The notes under the pieces were generated by a model, which searched no databases, was not told the origin of the DNA, and saw nothing but the letters and a program-made list of their open reading frames with translations. DNA of 64,000 nucleotides, taken from positions 51,344-115,343 of the forward strand of contig CASDWY010000004.1 in assembly GCA_949284985.1 (NCBI GenBank). Reading direction: 5' to 3'. Made by a program: the position numbers and the translations under genes. Positions 1-8,360 of the stretch are shown in pieces (position 1 is the stretch's first letter; every line of letters starts with the position of its first letter). The DNA comes from an uncultured bacterium. Its GTDB lineage: Bacteria > Cyanobacteriota > Vampirovibrionia > Gastranaerophilales > Gastranaerophilaceae.

Positions 1-183
1 ATTTTAACAAAGAAGCGTGTACAAAAAAGTAACCAAAATGGGAATGATAACATAGCTAAAACGCAAGTAAATCAAACTGAAAAGGCTAATAAAACTGATA
101 GTGTGCTTAATAATAAAGCTAATTTTGTAAAACAATCAAATTCAAAAGCATTTACACAGTTTAAAGAAATACTTGAGCACTAG
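1..183 (+). CDS. C-terminal end of an unidentified protein (cut by window start)
   Basis: Frame 1 is open from the first base to a TAG at 181-183, giving about 60 residues of an incomplete protein. The visible tail is hydrophilic, rich in Lys, Asn and Gln, and shows no motif I recognise; it looks like a disordered C-terminus. Its stop codon overlaps by 4 bases the stop of the convergent gene on the minus strand, so the two genes meet tail to tail. No start is visible and no function can be assigned. Confidence 0.55.
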   Translation: MLTKKRVQKSNQNGNDNIAKTQVNQTEKANKTDSVLNNKANFVKQSNSKAFTQFKEILEH

Positions 184-1061
184 TTAGTTGTTTCCCTTGA
201 GGTGAGGTTTGTTTCAAATTCTCGTAGGGAGTCGTTTCCAACAAGTTGTTCTAGTGCAGAGCGTTTTGATAGAAATTCTGCCAATTTTTTGCTTTCATAG
301 TTTAAAGCGTCGCGGTAGTATGCATCGGCAATGAGAATTTCATTTTTTGATCTGTTTGTCATAGAGTCAGCTCGTTCTTGTCTTTTTTTTGTTATATCAG
401 ATGCCATTTTAAGCATTTTGCGAGCTGACATGTAGTCGCAATATTTGTTAGTTAATTCTCTTTGTAAGTCATCAATTTTTCTAACCAAAATTACCATATC
501 AGCATCAGTAACTTTTGAGTATTTATAGTTAATTTCGTTGTTATCTGAAGATATGGCTTTCATTAGGTTTCCGCTAACAAGTGCAGATGTAGCAAGTATA
601 GGGTCAGGGACACCAATGCCTGCCATAGAGGTTAGGTTAGCTACCGGTTTAATAATTTTTTTAACCAAGTTGTCTTTTGGTTTTTCTGCATCTGGATTTG
701 CGAGTTTAAACATTGCATAGCTTATTGTTTCACTCCTAGTTGCAGCACCTATCCAAAGAGTTTTAACGTCTTCAGTTATGTCTTGTGTTTCCATTTCGAG
801 ATCTTGAGATATTTCAGCTGCGAGTTTATTTAAACTTAAGTCAGCATATGTATAGCGAGAATAATCTGTCTTATCTGATATAAGAGTAGTGTTAGTTTTA
901 GTTGTGGAATCTTTTTTTACAACTTCAAATTTATTTTCTGGTTCGTAGTTTATATCAAGCTGGTTGAGAGGCGCTTTGGGTTGTTTTAATTCGTAAGAAG
1001 TAATAGAAAAAGCGGGAGCGGCAAATAAAATGGTTAATATAAGCAACAGCGGTTTTTTCAT
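180..1061 (-). CDS. Exported helical protein of unknown function, copy 1
   Basis: A 293-residue protein starting MKKPLLLILTILFAAPAFS, a clear Sec signal peptide. The mature part has a polar N-terminal third, a short hydrophobic stretch near residues 135-165 (rich in Ala, Ile and Pro), then a long helical C-terminal region from about residue 185 with regularly spaced Leu, Ala and Tyr. That C-terminal pattern recalls the long helical hairpins of TolC-like outer-membrane proteins, but the protein is too short to be a full TolC, so this is only a resemblance. The start ATG overlaps by one base the TAA of the upstream paralogue (TAATG) and follows AGGAAG, so the two genes are co-transcribed and translationally coupled. 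Function unknown. Confidence 0.75.
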   Translation of the reverse strand: MKKPLLLILTILFAAPAFSITSYELKQPKAPLNQLDINYEPENKFEVVKKDSTTKTNTTLISDKTDYSRYTYADLSLNKLAAEISQDLEMETQDITEDVKTLWIGAATRSETISYAMFKLANPDAEKPKDNLVKKIIKPVANLTSMAGIGVPDPILATSALVSGNLMKAISSDNNEINYKYSKVTDADMVILVRKIDDLQRELTNKYCDYMSARKMLKMASDITKKRQERADSMTNRSKNEILIADAYYRDALNYESKKLAEFLSKRSALEQLVGNDSLREFETNLTSRETTN

Positions 1062-1906
1062 TATGAACTTCCTTTCTGTTGATTTGACGCATTTATTAGT
1101 CCTTGATCAACCAATTCTTTGTTTATGTTGTATTGATATAGATTGAGTTTTTTAACAGCTTTTTCGCCTGATAATCTAATTAGTGCAAGCTCATATTTTT
1201 TAACTTTTTCTTTAAGTTCAAATTCTTCGAGCTGAACATTATCATAAAGATTAGAAGAAATAAGAATTTCCAATTCGTTTCCTGTTTGGAGTGCTTTTGA
1301 AAAATTTTGGTTATACAAAACTAGCATAGAACGAGCTTCTTTTAATTGGTTAAGTGCCATTTTATAATCATAATAGGAGCTGATTATGTTATCTTGTAAT
1401 GATTCAATAACTCCTGCAAGTTCAATAATTTCGGTATCTGTGAGGGGAACTTCTTTTGGAGTTGTATCTTTGTTTATGAGAGTGTTAGCTAGTCTTGCGC
1501 TGGCAAAAGATGCTGATTGTATCATGGAGTTTTGACCCATAAAGGAGGGTAAATAACATGCACCACTAATTATTGCAGATAGTGATTTTGTCATTAAAGA
1601 AGAGTGAACGCGTCGTTGTTCTTCCGGAATTGCAAGTTTTTTAAGTGCAAATTGTATAACGTTATTGTTGTTTACAGCTGCGTTCCAAAGAAGCTCTATG
1701 TCTTCAATATCTTTTTTTTGTTGTTGGGTTAATAGAGATTTTATAATATTTTCGTTGTTAACAGCGAGAGATTTTGTTTCCTTTTGCACAGGTTTTGAGA
1801 GTTTTATATTTTGTTTTTCGGCATGTTCCAGATTAATCTCCTCAGAACAATAACCGGCAGATACTAATAAACAAACAATACACAACGAAAGAATTAATTT
1901 TTTCAT
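1061..1906 (-). CDS. Exported helical protein of unknown function, copy 2
   Basis: About 281 residues from the ATG at 1904-1906. An upstream in-frame start would add ten residues before the signal peptide, so I chose the internal Met, which gives MKKLILSLCIVCLLVSAGYC, a good signal sequence. The Cys near the end of the signal could allow lipidation, though the context is not a canonical lipobox. The C-terminal half has the same helical plan as the downstream protein: an 'SSYYDYKMALNQLKEAR' segment, a 'G-N-E-L-E-I-L-I' turn and a second long helix. The two are therefore distant tandem paralogues. The pattern is reminiscent of half of a TolC-type repeat (inference). It forms a two-gene unit with the downstream copy. 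Confidence 0.72.
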   Translation of the reverse strand: MKKLILSLCIVCLLVSAGYCSEEINLEHAEKQNIKLSKPVQKETKSLAVNNENIIKSLLTQQQKKDIEDIELLWNAAVNNNNVIQFALKKLAIPEEQRRVHSSLMTKSLSAIISGACYLPSFMGQNSMIQSASFASARLANTLINKDTTPKEVPLTDTEIIELAGVIESLQDNIISSYYDYKMALNQLKEARSMLVLYNQNFSKALQTGNELEILISSNLYDNVQLEEFELKEKVKKYELALIRLSGEKAVKKLNLYQYNINKELVDQGLINASNQQKGSS

Positions 1907-1990
1907 AATACATGTATAGCATAAAATTAAAGTCAAATAAAATGTAATGTTTAAAAATATTGTTACTTATGCCAAAATTTAATATATTCT

Positions 1991-1999
1991 TGTTATAAT
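1991..1999 (+). promoter_or_regulatory. Extended -10 promoter of the tRNA-Arg gene
   Basis: The sequence TGTTATAAT (TG, one base, then a perfect TATAAT at 1994-1999) lies 11 bases before the first base of the tRNA. That spacing suits transcription starting a few bases ahead of the mature 5' end. No good -35 hexamer is present at the right distance, which fits an extended -10 promoter. Confidence 0.55.
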
Positions 2000-2010
2000 A
2001 AGAAATATAA

Positions 2011-2084
2011 ATGCCCGTAGCTCAGTTGGATAGAGTAGCAGTTTCCGAAGCTGTTGGTCGTGGGTTCGAATCCCATCGGGCATG
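2011..2084 (+). tRNA. tRNA-Arg (anticodon CCG)
   Basis: The full cloverleaf can be folded by eye. The acceptor stem ATGCCCG (2011-2017) pairs with CGGGCAT (2077-2083), with discriminator G at 2084. The D stem is GCTC/GAGT with an AGTTGGATA loop. The anticodon stem GCAGT/GCTGT holds the loop TTCCGAA, giving anticodon CCG for the Arg codon CGG. The T arm is GTGGG-TTCGAAT-CCCAT. A20 in the D loop and the G discriminator agree with arginine identity. The 3' CCA is not encoded. CGG is a rare codon in such AT-rich DNA. Confidence 0.95.
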
Positions 2085-2110
2085 TTCTTTAAAGGAATTT
2101 GGAGTGTATT

Positions 2111-3178
2111 TTGTCTAAAGTTTCTGTTATTATAGCTGTTTATAATGTTGAAAAGTATTTGCCAAAGTGTTTAGAGAGTTTGTTGCAGCAATCTTTATCT
2201 GATATTGAGATTATTTGTGTAAATGATGGCTCTACGGATAAGTCATTAGATGTTTTAAATTGTTATGCGAAAAAAGATCCCAGGGTTAAAGTGTTAACTC
2301 AAAAAAATAGAGGCGTGGCATATTCAAGAAATAAAGGGCTTAGGTTGGCATCTGGGGATTATGTTATGTTTGTCGATGGAGATGATTGGGTTGATTTGGA
2401 CGTATGTAAGAAAATTTATGATGTGGCAGAAAAAAATGATAGTGACATTGTGATGTATAATGTTTCGTTTTATGATGATAGAAAAGGACAAATTATTCCG
2501 GGTGCATTTTTTAATATTAAATCATGGAATAATCATTTGGATGAAAATACTGCACATACTTATAAAGACTGTATATCAATTTTTTATGGTAATTTGTCAG
2601 CAGCTAATAAAGCTTATCGCAGAAGTTTTGTAGAAAAAATAGGGGTTTATTTCCCTGAAGATACGCGTTTTGAAGATCATAGTTTTCATTTAGAAACAGT
2701 TTTTTGTGCCCAGCGTATAAATATTATTGATGAGGCACTTTATTATTATAGGCAAAATCGAAAAAATTCTATGATGACTACACTTACATCTACAAAAGTT
2801 GTATTTGATATTTTTAAAATAATTGACATTATTGAGGAAATGTTGAAGAGGATTAGGAAGTATGAAGAGTTAAAATATTTATTTTTTCAATTTAAATACG
2901 AAGCGATTGCGCATTATTTTATGAGAGCAAATTTCTTTTTAAAACCTAAGTATTACAAACGTGCAAAACAAGCTTATTATGATATGTATGAGCAGGATTA
3001 CGATTTTACTATATGCAAAAAGATGTCTAACTATTATAATTTCACGGATATTTTGAATTATAATTGGTTTGTGTGTTATATTTTAAAGAAGATTTTGGAC
3101 AATCCCAAAAAGAATTTAAGAAAAAAATATGAACCATTAAAAAAACTTTTAGAAAACACTTTGAATGGAGGAATATAA
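2111..3178 (+). CDS. Family 2 glycosyltransferase, first of three
   Basis: A 355-residue GT-A fold glycosyltransferase. The N-terminus has the nucleotide-sugar binding pattern 'VSVIIAVYNVEKYLPKC' and 'VNDGSTDKS', and the metal-binding acidic motif 'FVDGDDW' near residue 90. A C-terminal 'FEDHSFHLE' block follows, common in LPS and capsule glycosyltransferases. I prefer the TTG at 2111 because GGAG sits six bases upstream and it yields the typical MSKVSVII start; a TTG at 2099 in the same frame is the alternative. It has no membrane segments and probably works at the inner face of the cytoplasmic membrane. Two related genes follow closely in the same direction. The donor sugar and acceptor cannot be deduced. 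Confidence 0.88.
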   Translation: MSKVSVIIAVYNVEKYLPKCLESLLQQSLSDIEIICVNDGSTDKSLDVLNCYAKKDPRVKVLTQKNRGVAYSRNKGLRLASGDYVMFVDGDDWVDLDVCKKIYDVAEKNDSDIVMYNVSFYDDRKGQIIPGAFFNIKSWNNHLDENTAHTYKDCISIFYGNLSAANKAYRRSFVEKIGVYFPEDTRFEDHSFHLETVFCAQRINIIDEALYYYRQNRKNSMMTTLTSTKVVFDIFKIIDIIEEMLKRIRKYEELKYLFFQFKYEAIAHYFMRANFFLKPKYYKRAKQAYYDMYEQDYDFTICKKMSNYYNFTDILNYNWFVCYILKKILDNPKKNLRKKYEPLKKLLENTLNGGI

Positions 3179-3179
3179 T

Positions 3180-4220
3180 ATGAAAAATGTGCAAGTTTCT
3201 TTTGTTATACCCGTTTATAACGCAGAAGAATTTTTGCCAAAGTGTATAAATAGTATTCTTAATCAAAGTTATAAAGATGTAGAAATTATTTGTGTAAATG
3301 ATGGGTCAAACGACAGATCGTTAAAGGTTATTGAGGATTTTGCGGCTAAAAATGATAATATTAAGGTAATTAATCAAGAAAATAAAGGAATAGCAGCGGC
3401 AAGAAATAAAGGGATACAATCAGCGTCTGGTAAATATGTATGGTTTGTAGATGCGGATGATTGGATTAAGGAGGGCAGCTTAATACAAATTTATGAAAAG
3501 GCAGAAAAAGATAATTTAGATATAGTTTGTTTTAATGTTGCAAATTATGATAATAAAACAGGTGATATATTAGAAAATCAGTTTTTCCCGCCAAATTATT
3601 TTCCAATGGATTGGGAAAGGGCTGTTTATACTTATAAAAATTATAAAAATATGTTTTGGGGTAATTTTTCGGTAGTAAATAAACTTTATAATCGAGAATT
3701 TTTGCAAAAAAATAATATGAAGTTTATAGAAAACTTAAAATTTGAAGATCATCCTTTTCATTTAAAGACTTTCCTTTTAGCGGAAAAAATAGGAGTAATA
3801 AATGAATCGTTATACTTTTACAGGAAGAATACTAAAAAATCTTTTATGAACAAAATAGAGTCAGATAAAAGAATATTTGATATGTTTGATGTTATGACAG
3901 AGAATAAAAATATATTGCAAGAGCTGGATAAGTATGATGAATTTAGAACAAGGTATCTTGAATATATGGTTTTGATGTTTGTAGAAATGTTTATGAATTC
4001 AACATCGATGTTTATAAAACCGGGATTTTTTAAACGAATGAAAAAATATTTTAAAGAAGTGGAGTCAAATCAAGATGATTTAAAAGCGATATGGCTAAGT
4101 AAACAGTCACTGGTTTTTATTGAGGTGCTTAGCAGTAACTGGCTTATCTTTTTGTTAAAATATAGATTGTTAAGTTTTGGTTTAAAGAGCGTCAGCTATC
4201 TAAAGAGGTTTGATAATTAA
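3180..4220 (+). CDS. Family 2 glycosyltransferase, second of three
   Basis: A 346-residue paralogue of the preceding gene, with 'VSFVIPVYNAEEFLPKC', 'VNDGSNDRS' and the 'FVDADDW' metal site, then 'FEDHPFHLKTF'. The ATG at 3180 is preceded by GGAGGAAT with a seven-base gap, a much better site than the in-frame upstream start at 3165 that would overlap the previous gene. It starts directly after the first glycosyltransferase stop, so the two are coupled. Probably adds one sugar to a surface glycan (LPS, exopolysaccharide or flagellin); the exact reaction is unknown. Confidence 0.88.
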   Translation: MKNVQVSFVIPVYNAEEFLPKCINSILNQSYKDVEIICVNDGSNDRSLKVIEDFAAKNDNIKVINQENKGIAAARNKGIQSASGKYVWFVDADDWIKEGSLIQIYEKAEKDNLDIVCFNVANYDNKTGDILENQFFPPNYFPMDWERAVYTYKNYKNMFWGNFSVVNKLYNREFLQKNNMKFIENLKFEDHPFHLKTFLLAEKIGVINESLYFYRKNTKKSFMNKIESDKRIFDMFDVMTENKNILQELDKYDEFRTRYLEYMVLMFVEMFMNSTSMFIKPGFFKRMKKYFKEVESNQDDLKAIWLSKQSLVFIEVLSSNWLIFLLKYRLLSFGLKSVSYLKRFDN

Positions 4221-4221
4221 A

Positions 4222-5235
4222 ATGAGGGTAACAAAGGAAGATCATCTGGTATCAGTTATAGTTCCGATTTATAATGTGTCTAAATATCTTAGGACCTGTT
4301 TGGATAGTATTATTACGCAGTCATATCCTTATTTAGAAATAGTTTGCATAAATGACGGATCTACAGACGATAGTCTTGATATTATTGAAGAGTATCGAAA
4401 AAAAGATAATCGTATAGTGGTTTTTTCTCAAGAAAATAAAGGTTTGAGTGCAGCTAGAAATCGTGGAATTGATATTTCAACAGGGAATTATATAACATTT
4501 GTTGATGCAGATGATTTTATTGAAGTTAATATGGTTGAAGTTTTATTAAAGAATTTGCTTACTTATAATACAGATATTGCGATTGAATCTGTTTGGGAGT
4601 TTGATGAAAATACTCAACAAAAAAGAAGTAATGAGGAATCCTATTTTTCAATGTCTTGGCTTGATCAAACATATTTAAACAGGGCATTTACATATAATGA
4701 TATTATAGATAAGTTCTTTTATATGCCGGTAATGGCTTGGGCAAAAATGTATAGAGCTGATTTTTTGAAACAAAGCGGTGTTAGGTTTCCTGAGGGACTT
4801 ATTTATGAAGATAATCCTTTCTTTTTCGAATTGTTTTTAAAAGCCAGTGGTATTTCTGTTGATAAACGACAGTTGTATAACTACCGTGTGAATGTGCCAA
4901 ATTCTATTATGAATAAACCAAGTAATCATTTTGCGGATATGATTATTATAATGCGCTTAATTGAAAATATTTTAAAAAAATATTCTTGCTATGATAATTT
5001 AAAAGATAAGTTTTTAGTTTATAGACTTATACATACCTTGAAGACAATACAAACAGTGCATCCGAAATATGAAAAAAAATATTTTTATATGTTGCAACAA
5101 GAAATTTTAAATATAGATATGCTATATTATAATGAAGTAGAGTTGGCTCAAACTCCTGTATATCCTATATATTGTTCGATTAGGAATGATTTTTATTGGC
5201 AATATAAATTAAAAAAACTATTAAAAAAATTCTAA
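4222..5235 (+). CDS. Family 2 glycosyltransferase, third of three
   Basis: A 337-residue GT2 enzyme with 'VSVIVPIYNVSKYLRTC', 'INDGSTDDS', 'FVDADDF' and a later 'YEDNPFFFEL' block. The ATG at 4222 immediately follows the previous stop codon; an in-frame TTG at 4210 would overlap that gene and sits too close to the AGAGG sequence to use it. It is more divergent than the first two: 'DDF' replaces 'DDW' and the middle domain differs, which suggests a different acceptor. It ends the glycosyltransferase unit, 157 bases before the flagellar operon. Confidence 0.87.
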   Translation: MRVTKEDHLVSVIVPIYNVSKYLRTCLDSIITQSYPYLEIVCINDGSTDDSLDIIEEYRKKDNRIVVFSQENKGLSAARNRGIDISTGNYITFVDADDFIEVNMVEVLLKNLLTYNTDIAIESVWEFDENTQQKRSNEESYFSMSWLDQTYLNRAFTYNDIIDKFFYMPVMAWAKMYRADFLKQSGVRFPEGLIYEDNPFFFELFLKASGISVDKRQLYNYRVNVPNSIMNKPSNHFADMIIIMRLIENILKKYSCYDNLKDKFLVYRLIHTLKTIQTVHPKYEKKYFYMLQQEILNIDMLYYNEVELAQTPVYPIYCSIRNDFYWQYKLKKLLKKF

Positions 5236-5392
5236 ATTTTTATAAAGCATAAACCATTTGGTCTATTTTAATTTTTAAAAGTTCAACCTTATGGATGATG
5301 AGAGGAATAATAGAAATATAGTACCCTTTAGTTGTGGGAAGTTGTAACTTTTCATATGGTAAGTAAAAAGAATACTTGGGGAATTAAATTAA

Positions 5393-5995
5393 ATGTCAGT
5401 CGAAATTTCAGGACTTGATATAGCAATAAGACGTATGCAATCTATAGAAAGACAGTTTGCATCACTTCAGAATGCATTAAAAGTACCGGATGCTGATTTT
5501 CAAAGTATATTGGAGTCAAAAATAAACAAAATAGAAACTCCCAATTCTTCAAATAAAACTTTTTATTCTCGCAATGATGTTCAAAATCCGTCTCGCAATG
5601 AAATAGAAAATTTAATAGAGAAATATTCCCAAAGAAACGGGTTGGACAAAGATTTTGTTAAAGCATTAGTAAGACAAGAATCAGGGTTTAATCCTAATGC
5701 GACATCGAAATGTGGTGCTATGGGATTGATGCAGCTTATGCCTGGAACAGCGCAAGGACTTGGAGTTACGAATCCATATGATATTGAGCAAAATATTGCC
5801 GGAGGAACAAAATATTTAAAATCTATGATTGACAGATTTGATGGCAATGAGAAACTGGCACTTGCGGCTTATAATGCGGGTCCAAACGCAGTGAAAAAAT
5901 ATGGTGGAATTCCTCCATATCAAGAAACTCAAAATTATGTTAAGAACGTAATGAGTATGTATCAAAATTATAAATCAACAGGAGGTGCAAATTAA
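5393..5995 (+). CDS. Soluble lytic transglycosylase heading the flagellar operon
   Basis: A 200-residue protein with a C-terminal SLT (lysozyme-like) domain from about residue 75. It has 'LVRQESGFNPNATS' with the catalytic Glu at 96, 'GAMGLMQLMPGTA' and 'ALAAYNAGPNAV'. The N-terminal 70 residues are a helical, polar region with no obvious signal peptide, so it may leave the cell by the flagellar export route or another path. It cleaves the peptidoglycan glycan strand, here most likely to let the flagellar rod pass. It is the first gene of the flagellar operon and overlaps flgF by one base (TAATG). The short FlgJ at 10139 lacks a muramidase domain, so this protein probably supplies that activity. 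Confidence 0.88.
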   Translation: MSVEISGLDIAIRRMQSIERQFASLQNALKVPDADFQSILESKINKIETPNSSNKTFYSRNDVQNPSRNEIENLIEKYSQRNGLDKDFVKALVRQESGFNPNATSKCGAMGLMQLMPGTAQGLGVTNPYDIEQNIAGGTKYLKSMIDRFDGNEKLALAAYNAGPNAVKKYGGIPPYQETQNYVKNVMSMYQNYKSTGGAN

Positions 5996-6810
5996 TGATT
6001 ACTCCTGGTATGTATTCAGCAGCAAAAGGTATGCTTGGCTATATTGAACAAAATGATGTTATTGCAAATAATATTGCAAATGTTAATACGGCAGGGTACA
6101 AAAATAGTGCTTTGGTGTTTAAAAATCTCTACAACACGATGGTGGAACAAACAGATAGAACACAAAATCCTAAATATAGAGAAATCGAGCAAGTTGGTGA
6201 GATTTCTATGGGTTCAGGTGTGCAGCAGTTAGTACATGAATTTTCTCAAGGTAATCTTATGAGAACAGATAATCCTCTTGATGTTGCTATTCAAGGTGAT
6301 GGGTTTTTCAAAGTTCGTTCTGCTGACGGAAAAATTTCTTATACAAGAAATGGCGCATTTATGATAAACAATCGTAATCAACTTGTTACAGAAGAAGGCG
6401 ATAATGTTTTGGACGTTGAAAATAGGTCTATTGTTATTAATGTTAATGAGCTTAATCTTAGAAGTTATAAAGATATAAATATTACAGATGCAGGTCAGAT
6501 TGAAATTAATCATGAAGAAAATAAAATAACATTACAAACAATTGGTGTCTTTGATTTTCAAGATAAAGAGTTTGTTAATTGGGAGGGTGGTGCAAAGTTT
6601 GTACCGACAGATCCGCAATATAATCCTGAGTTGAAAGCAGAAAAATTTACAATTCAGCAAGGAGCAATTGAAACTTCTAATACTAATTTAGTTAGTGAAA
6701 TGATAGGAATGATAAAAGTTTCACGTGGTTATGAAACTTTATCAAAATTTATGAAAGAGCAATCGTCTATGCTCTCAACAGCTATTAATGTAGGACGACC
6801 TAATTTCTAA
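5995..6810 (+). CDS. flgF: Flagellar basal-body rod protein FlgF-like
   Basis: A 271-residue member of the FlgF/FlgG rod and hook family. The N-terminal 'NDVIANNIANVNTAGYKNS' is the family signature helix, 'GDGFFKV' and 'SYTRNGAFMIN' mark the D1 domain, and the C-terminal helix ends 'MIGMIKVSRGYETLSKFMKEQ'. It builds the proximal rod in the periplasm and is exported by the flagellar type III system, so it lacks a signal peptide. The call FlgF rather than FlgG rests on its divergence and its place directly before the better FlgG match. Confidence 0.85.
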   Translation: MITPGMYSAAKGMLGYIEQNDVIANNIANVNTAGYKNSALVFKNLYNTMVEQTDRTQNPKYREIEQVGEISMGSGVQQLVHEFSQGNLMRTDNPLDVAIQGDGFFKVRSADGKISYTRNGAFMINNRNQLVTEEGDNVLDVENRSIVINVNELNLRSYKDINITDAGQIEINHEENKITLQTIGVFDFQDKEFVNWEGGAKFVPTDPQYNPELKAEKFTIQQGAIETSNTNLVSEMIGMIKVSRGYETLSKFMKEQSSMLSTAINVGRPNF

Positions 6811-6836
6811 AATATTGCAATAAGAGGAAATAAAAA

Positions 6837-7622
6837 ATGTTAAGATCTTTAACAACAGCAGCAACAGGAATGTTGGCACAACAAACAAATTTAGATGTTA
6901 TAGCGAACAATATCGCAAACGTAAACACGACAGGATTTAAGAAAGTAAGAGCGGAGTTCCAAGATTTATTATCACAAGTGTCAAGAACACCCGGTGCAAT
7001 GATGAACCAAGGAACATTTCAACCAGTAGGTGTGCAAGTAGGGCTTGGTGTAAAAACAGCCGCGACAAATCGTATTCACACACAAGGGGTTATGGAGTCA
7101 ACAGGACGTCCTTTGGATATAGCCATAGAGGGTGAGGGCTTTTTCCAAATAACAAGGGAAGACGGCACTTTGGCATATACAAGAGATGGATCGTTCAAGC
7201 GTGATGCGCAAGGTCAGCTTTGTACAACGGATGGGCTTTTGCTTCAGCCATCAATACAAATTCCGCAAGATGCTACAGAAATTACAATTACTCCGGATGG
7301 AAACGTTGCAGTAAAAATAGGTAATGATACTCAGCAGACTCAAGTTGGTCAGTTACAGCTTGTAAAATTTCAAAACCCGGCAGGGTTGCTTTCTATAGGA
7401 CATAATTTGTACGTAGAAACTTCCGGTTCCGGTACGCCAATTCAGGCTGCTCCAGGACAACAAGGTATTGGGCTTTTGCAGCAAAATTTCTTGGAAGGTT
7501 CAAATGTTCAAATAGTTGATGAGCTTATTAACTTGATTAAAGCTGAGCGTGCTTTTGAATCAAATTCAAAAGTTATTAATACTTCAAGCGATATTCTTCA
7601 ACAAACTAACCAAATAGTATAA
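6837..7622 (+). CDS. flgG: Flagellar distal rod protein FlgG
   Basis: A 261-residue protein that matches FlgG along its whole length: 'MLRSLTTAATGMLAQQ', 'LDVIANNIANVNTTGFKK', 'GEGFFQI', 'AYTRDGSFKRDAQGQL' and the C-terminal 'NVQIVDELINLIKAERAFE'. The length is that of typical FlgG. It forms the distal rod that passes through the P and L rings encoded downstream. The start ATG follows AAGAGGAAAT. It lies between flgF and flgA in the operon. Confidence 0.93.
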   Translation: MLRSLTTAATGMLAQQTNLDVIANNIANVNTTGFKKVRAEFQDLLSQVSRTPGAMMNQGTFQPVGVQVGLGVKTAATNRIHTQGVMESTGRPLDIAIEGEGFFQITREDGTLAYTRDGSFKRDAQGQLCTTDGLLLQPSIQIPQDATEITITPDGNVAVKIGNDTQQTQVGQLQLVKFQNPAGLLSIGHNLYVETSGSGTPIQAAPGQQGIGLLQQNFLEGSNVQIVDELINLIKAERAFESNSKVINTSSDILQQTNQIV

Positions 7623-7630
7623 GGAAACTA

Positions 7631-8347
7631 ATGATTAACATTTTAAAATTAATATTAATATTATTATCACTAGCGTTTGCTACGATTGGAGCAAATGCAC
7701 AAACTCTTAGTGCTGATTATGTTAAAAATCAAGTGATTAAAGCAGTAGAGGCTGATCTTACTGCTGAAGGTTTTACGGATATTGAGGTAAAAGTTCTTGG
7801 AGTTCCTTTCCAGAATTTGGATTTGCCGGAAGGTAAGTTTAAGATGATAATCGTAAAAAATCAAGGAAGTGTTTATTCAAAAAGATGTATAAAGCCACTT
7901 AGGGTTTATGTGAATGATGCTTTAATTAGATCTTTTGGTGTTCCGCTTGAGGTAACAGCATATAAACAAGCACTTGTTGCTACAAAAGAAATAGCAGTAG
8001 GACAGTCTATTAATGCGACTAATGTTATTCTTAAAAAAGTAGAAGTTGATGGAAATTATACAAATCTTGCTGGAATGAATGTTCTTAGTGGGGATGTTAT
8101 TGCTTCAAAATTATATAGACCAGGGCAACCAATAGATAAAAGGTTTGCCAAAATAAGGTCAGACGTGCAAAAAGATGAAATTGTAACAGTTATATTTGAC
8201 ATGAAAAATAACTTGTCTGTTTCGATAAAAGCAAAAGCGTTGGCAAATGGCTGTAAAGGTGATATGGTTGCGGTTCAAAACAACGACAACAAAAAAGTAT
8301 ATTATGGTGAAGTAATCAATAAAAATATAGTTAAGGTGAATATATAG
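7631..8347 (+). CDS. flgA: P-ring assembly chaperone FlgA
   Basis: A 238-residue exported protein with a signal peptide ending near 'AFATIGANAQ', and a C-terminal SAF-type region typical of FlgA. The key stretch is 'VATKEIAVGQSINATNVILK', followed by 'ASKLYRPGQPID' and the terminal 'KGDMVAVQN' and 'YYGEVINKNIVKVNI'. It helps FlgI polymerise into the P ring in the periplasm. Its position between flgG and flgH supports the call. Confidence 0.88.
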   Translation: MINILKLILILLSLAFATIGANAQTLSADYVKNQVIKAVEADLTAEGFTDIEVKVLGVPFQNLDLPEGKFKMIIVKNQGSVYSKRCIKPLRVYVNDALIRSFGVPLEVTAYKQALVATKEIAVGQSINATNVILKKVEVDGNYTNLAGMNVLSGDVIASKLYRPGQPIDKRFAKIRSDVQKDEIVTVIFDMKNNLSVSIKAKALANGCKGDMVAVQNNDNKKVYYGEVINKNIVKVNI

Positions 8348-8360
8348 TTACAGGTGAAAG

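Noticed and set aside
5236..5392. Sigma-28 promoter ahead of the flagellar operon.
   Set aside because: The 157 bases contain no convincing TAAAGTTT plus GCCGATAA pair; any promoter here is not recognisable by eye.
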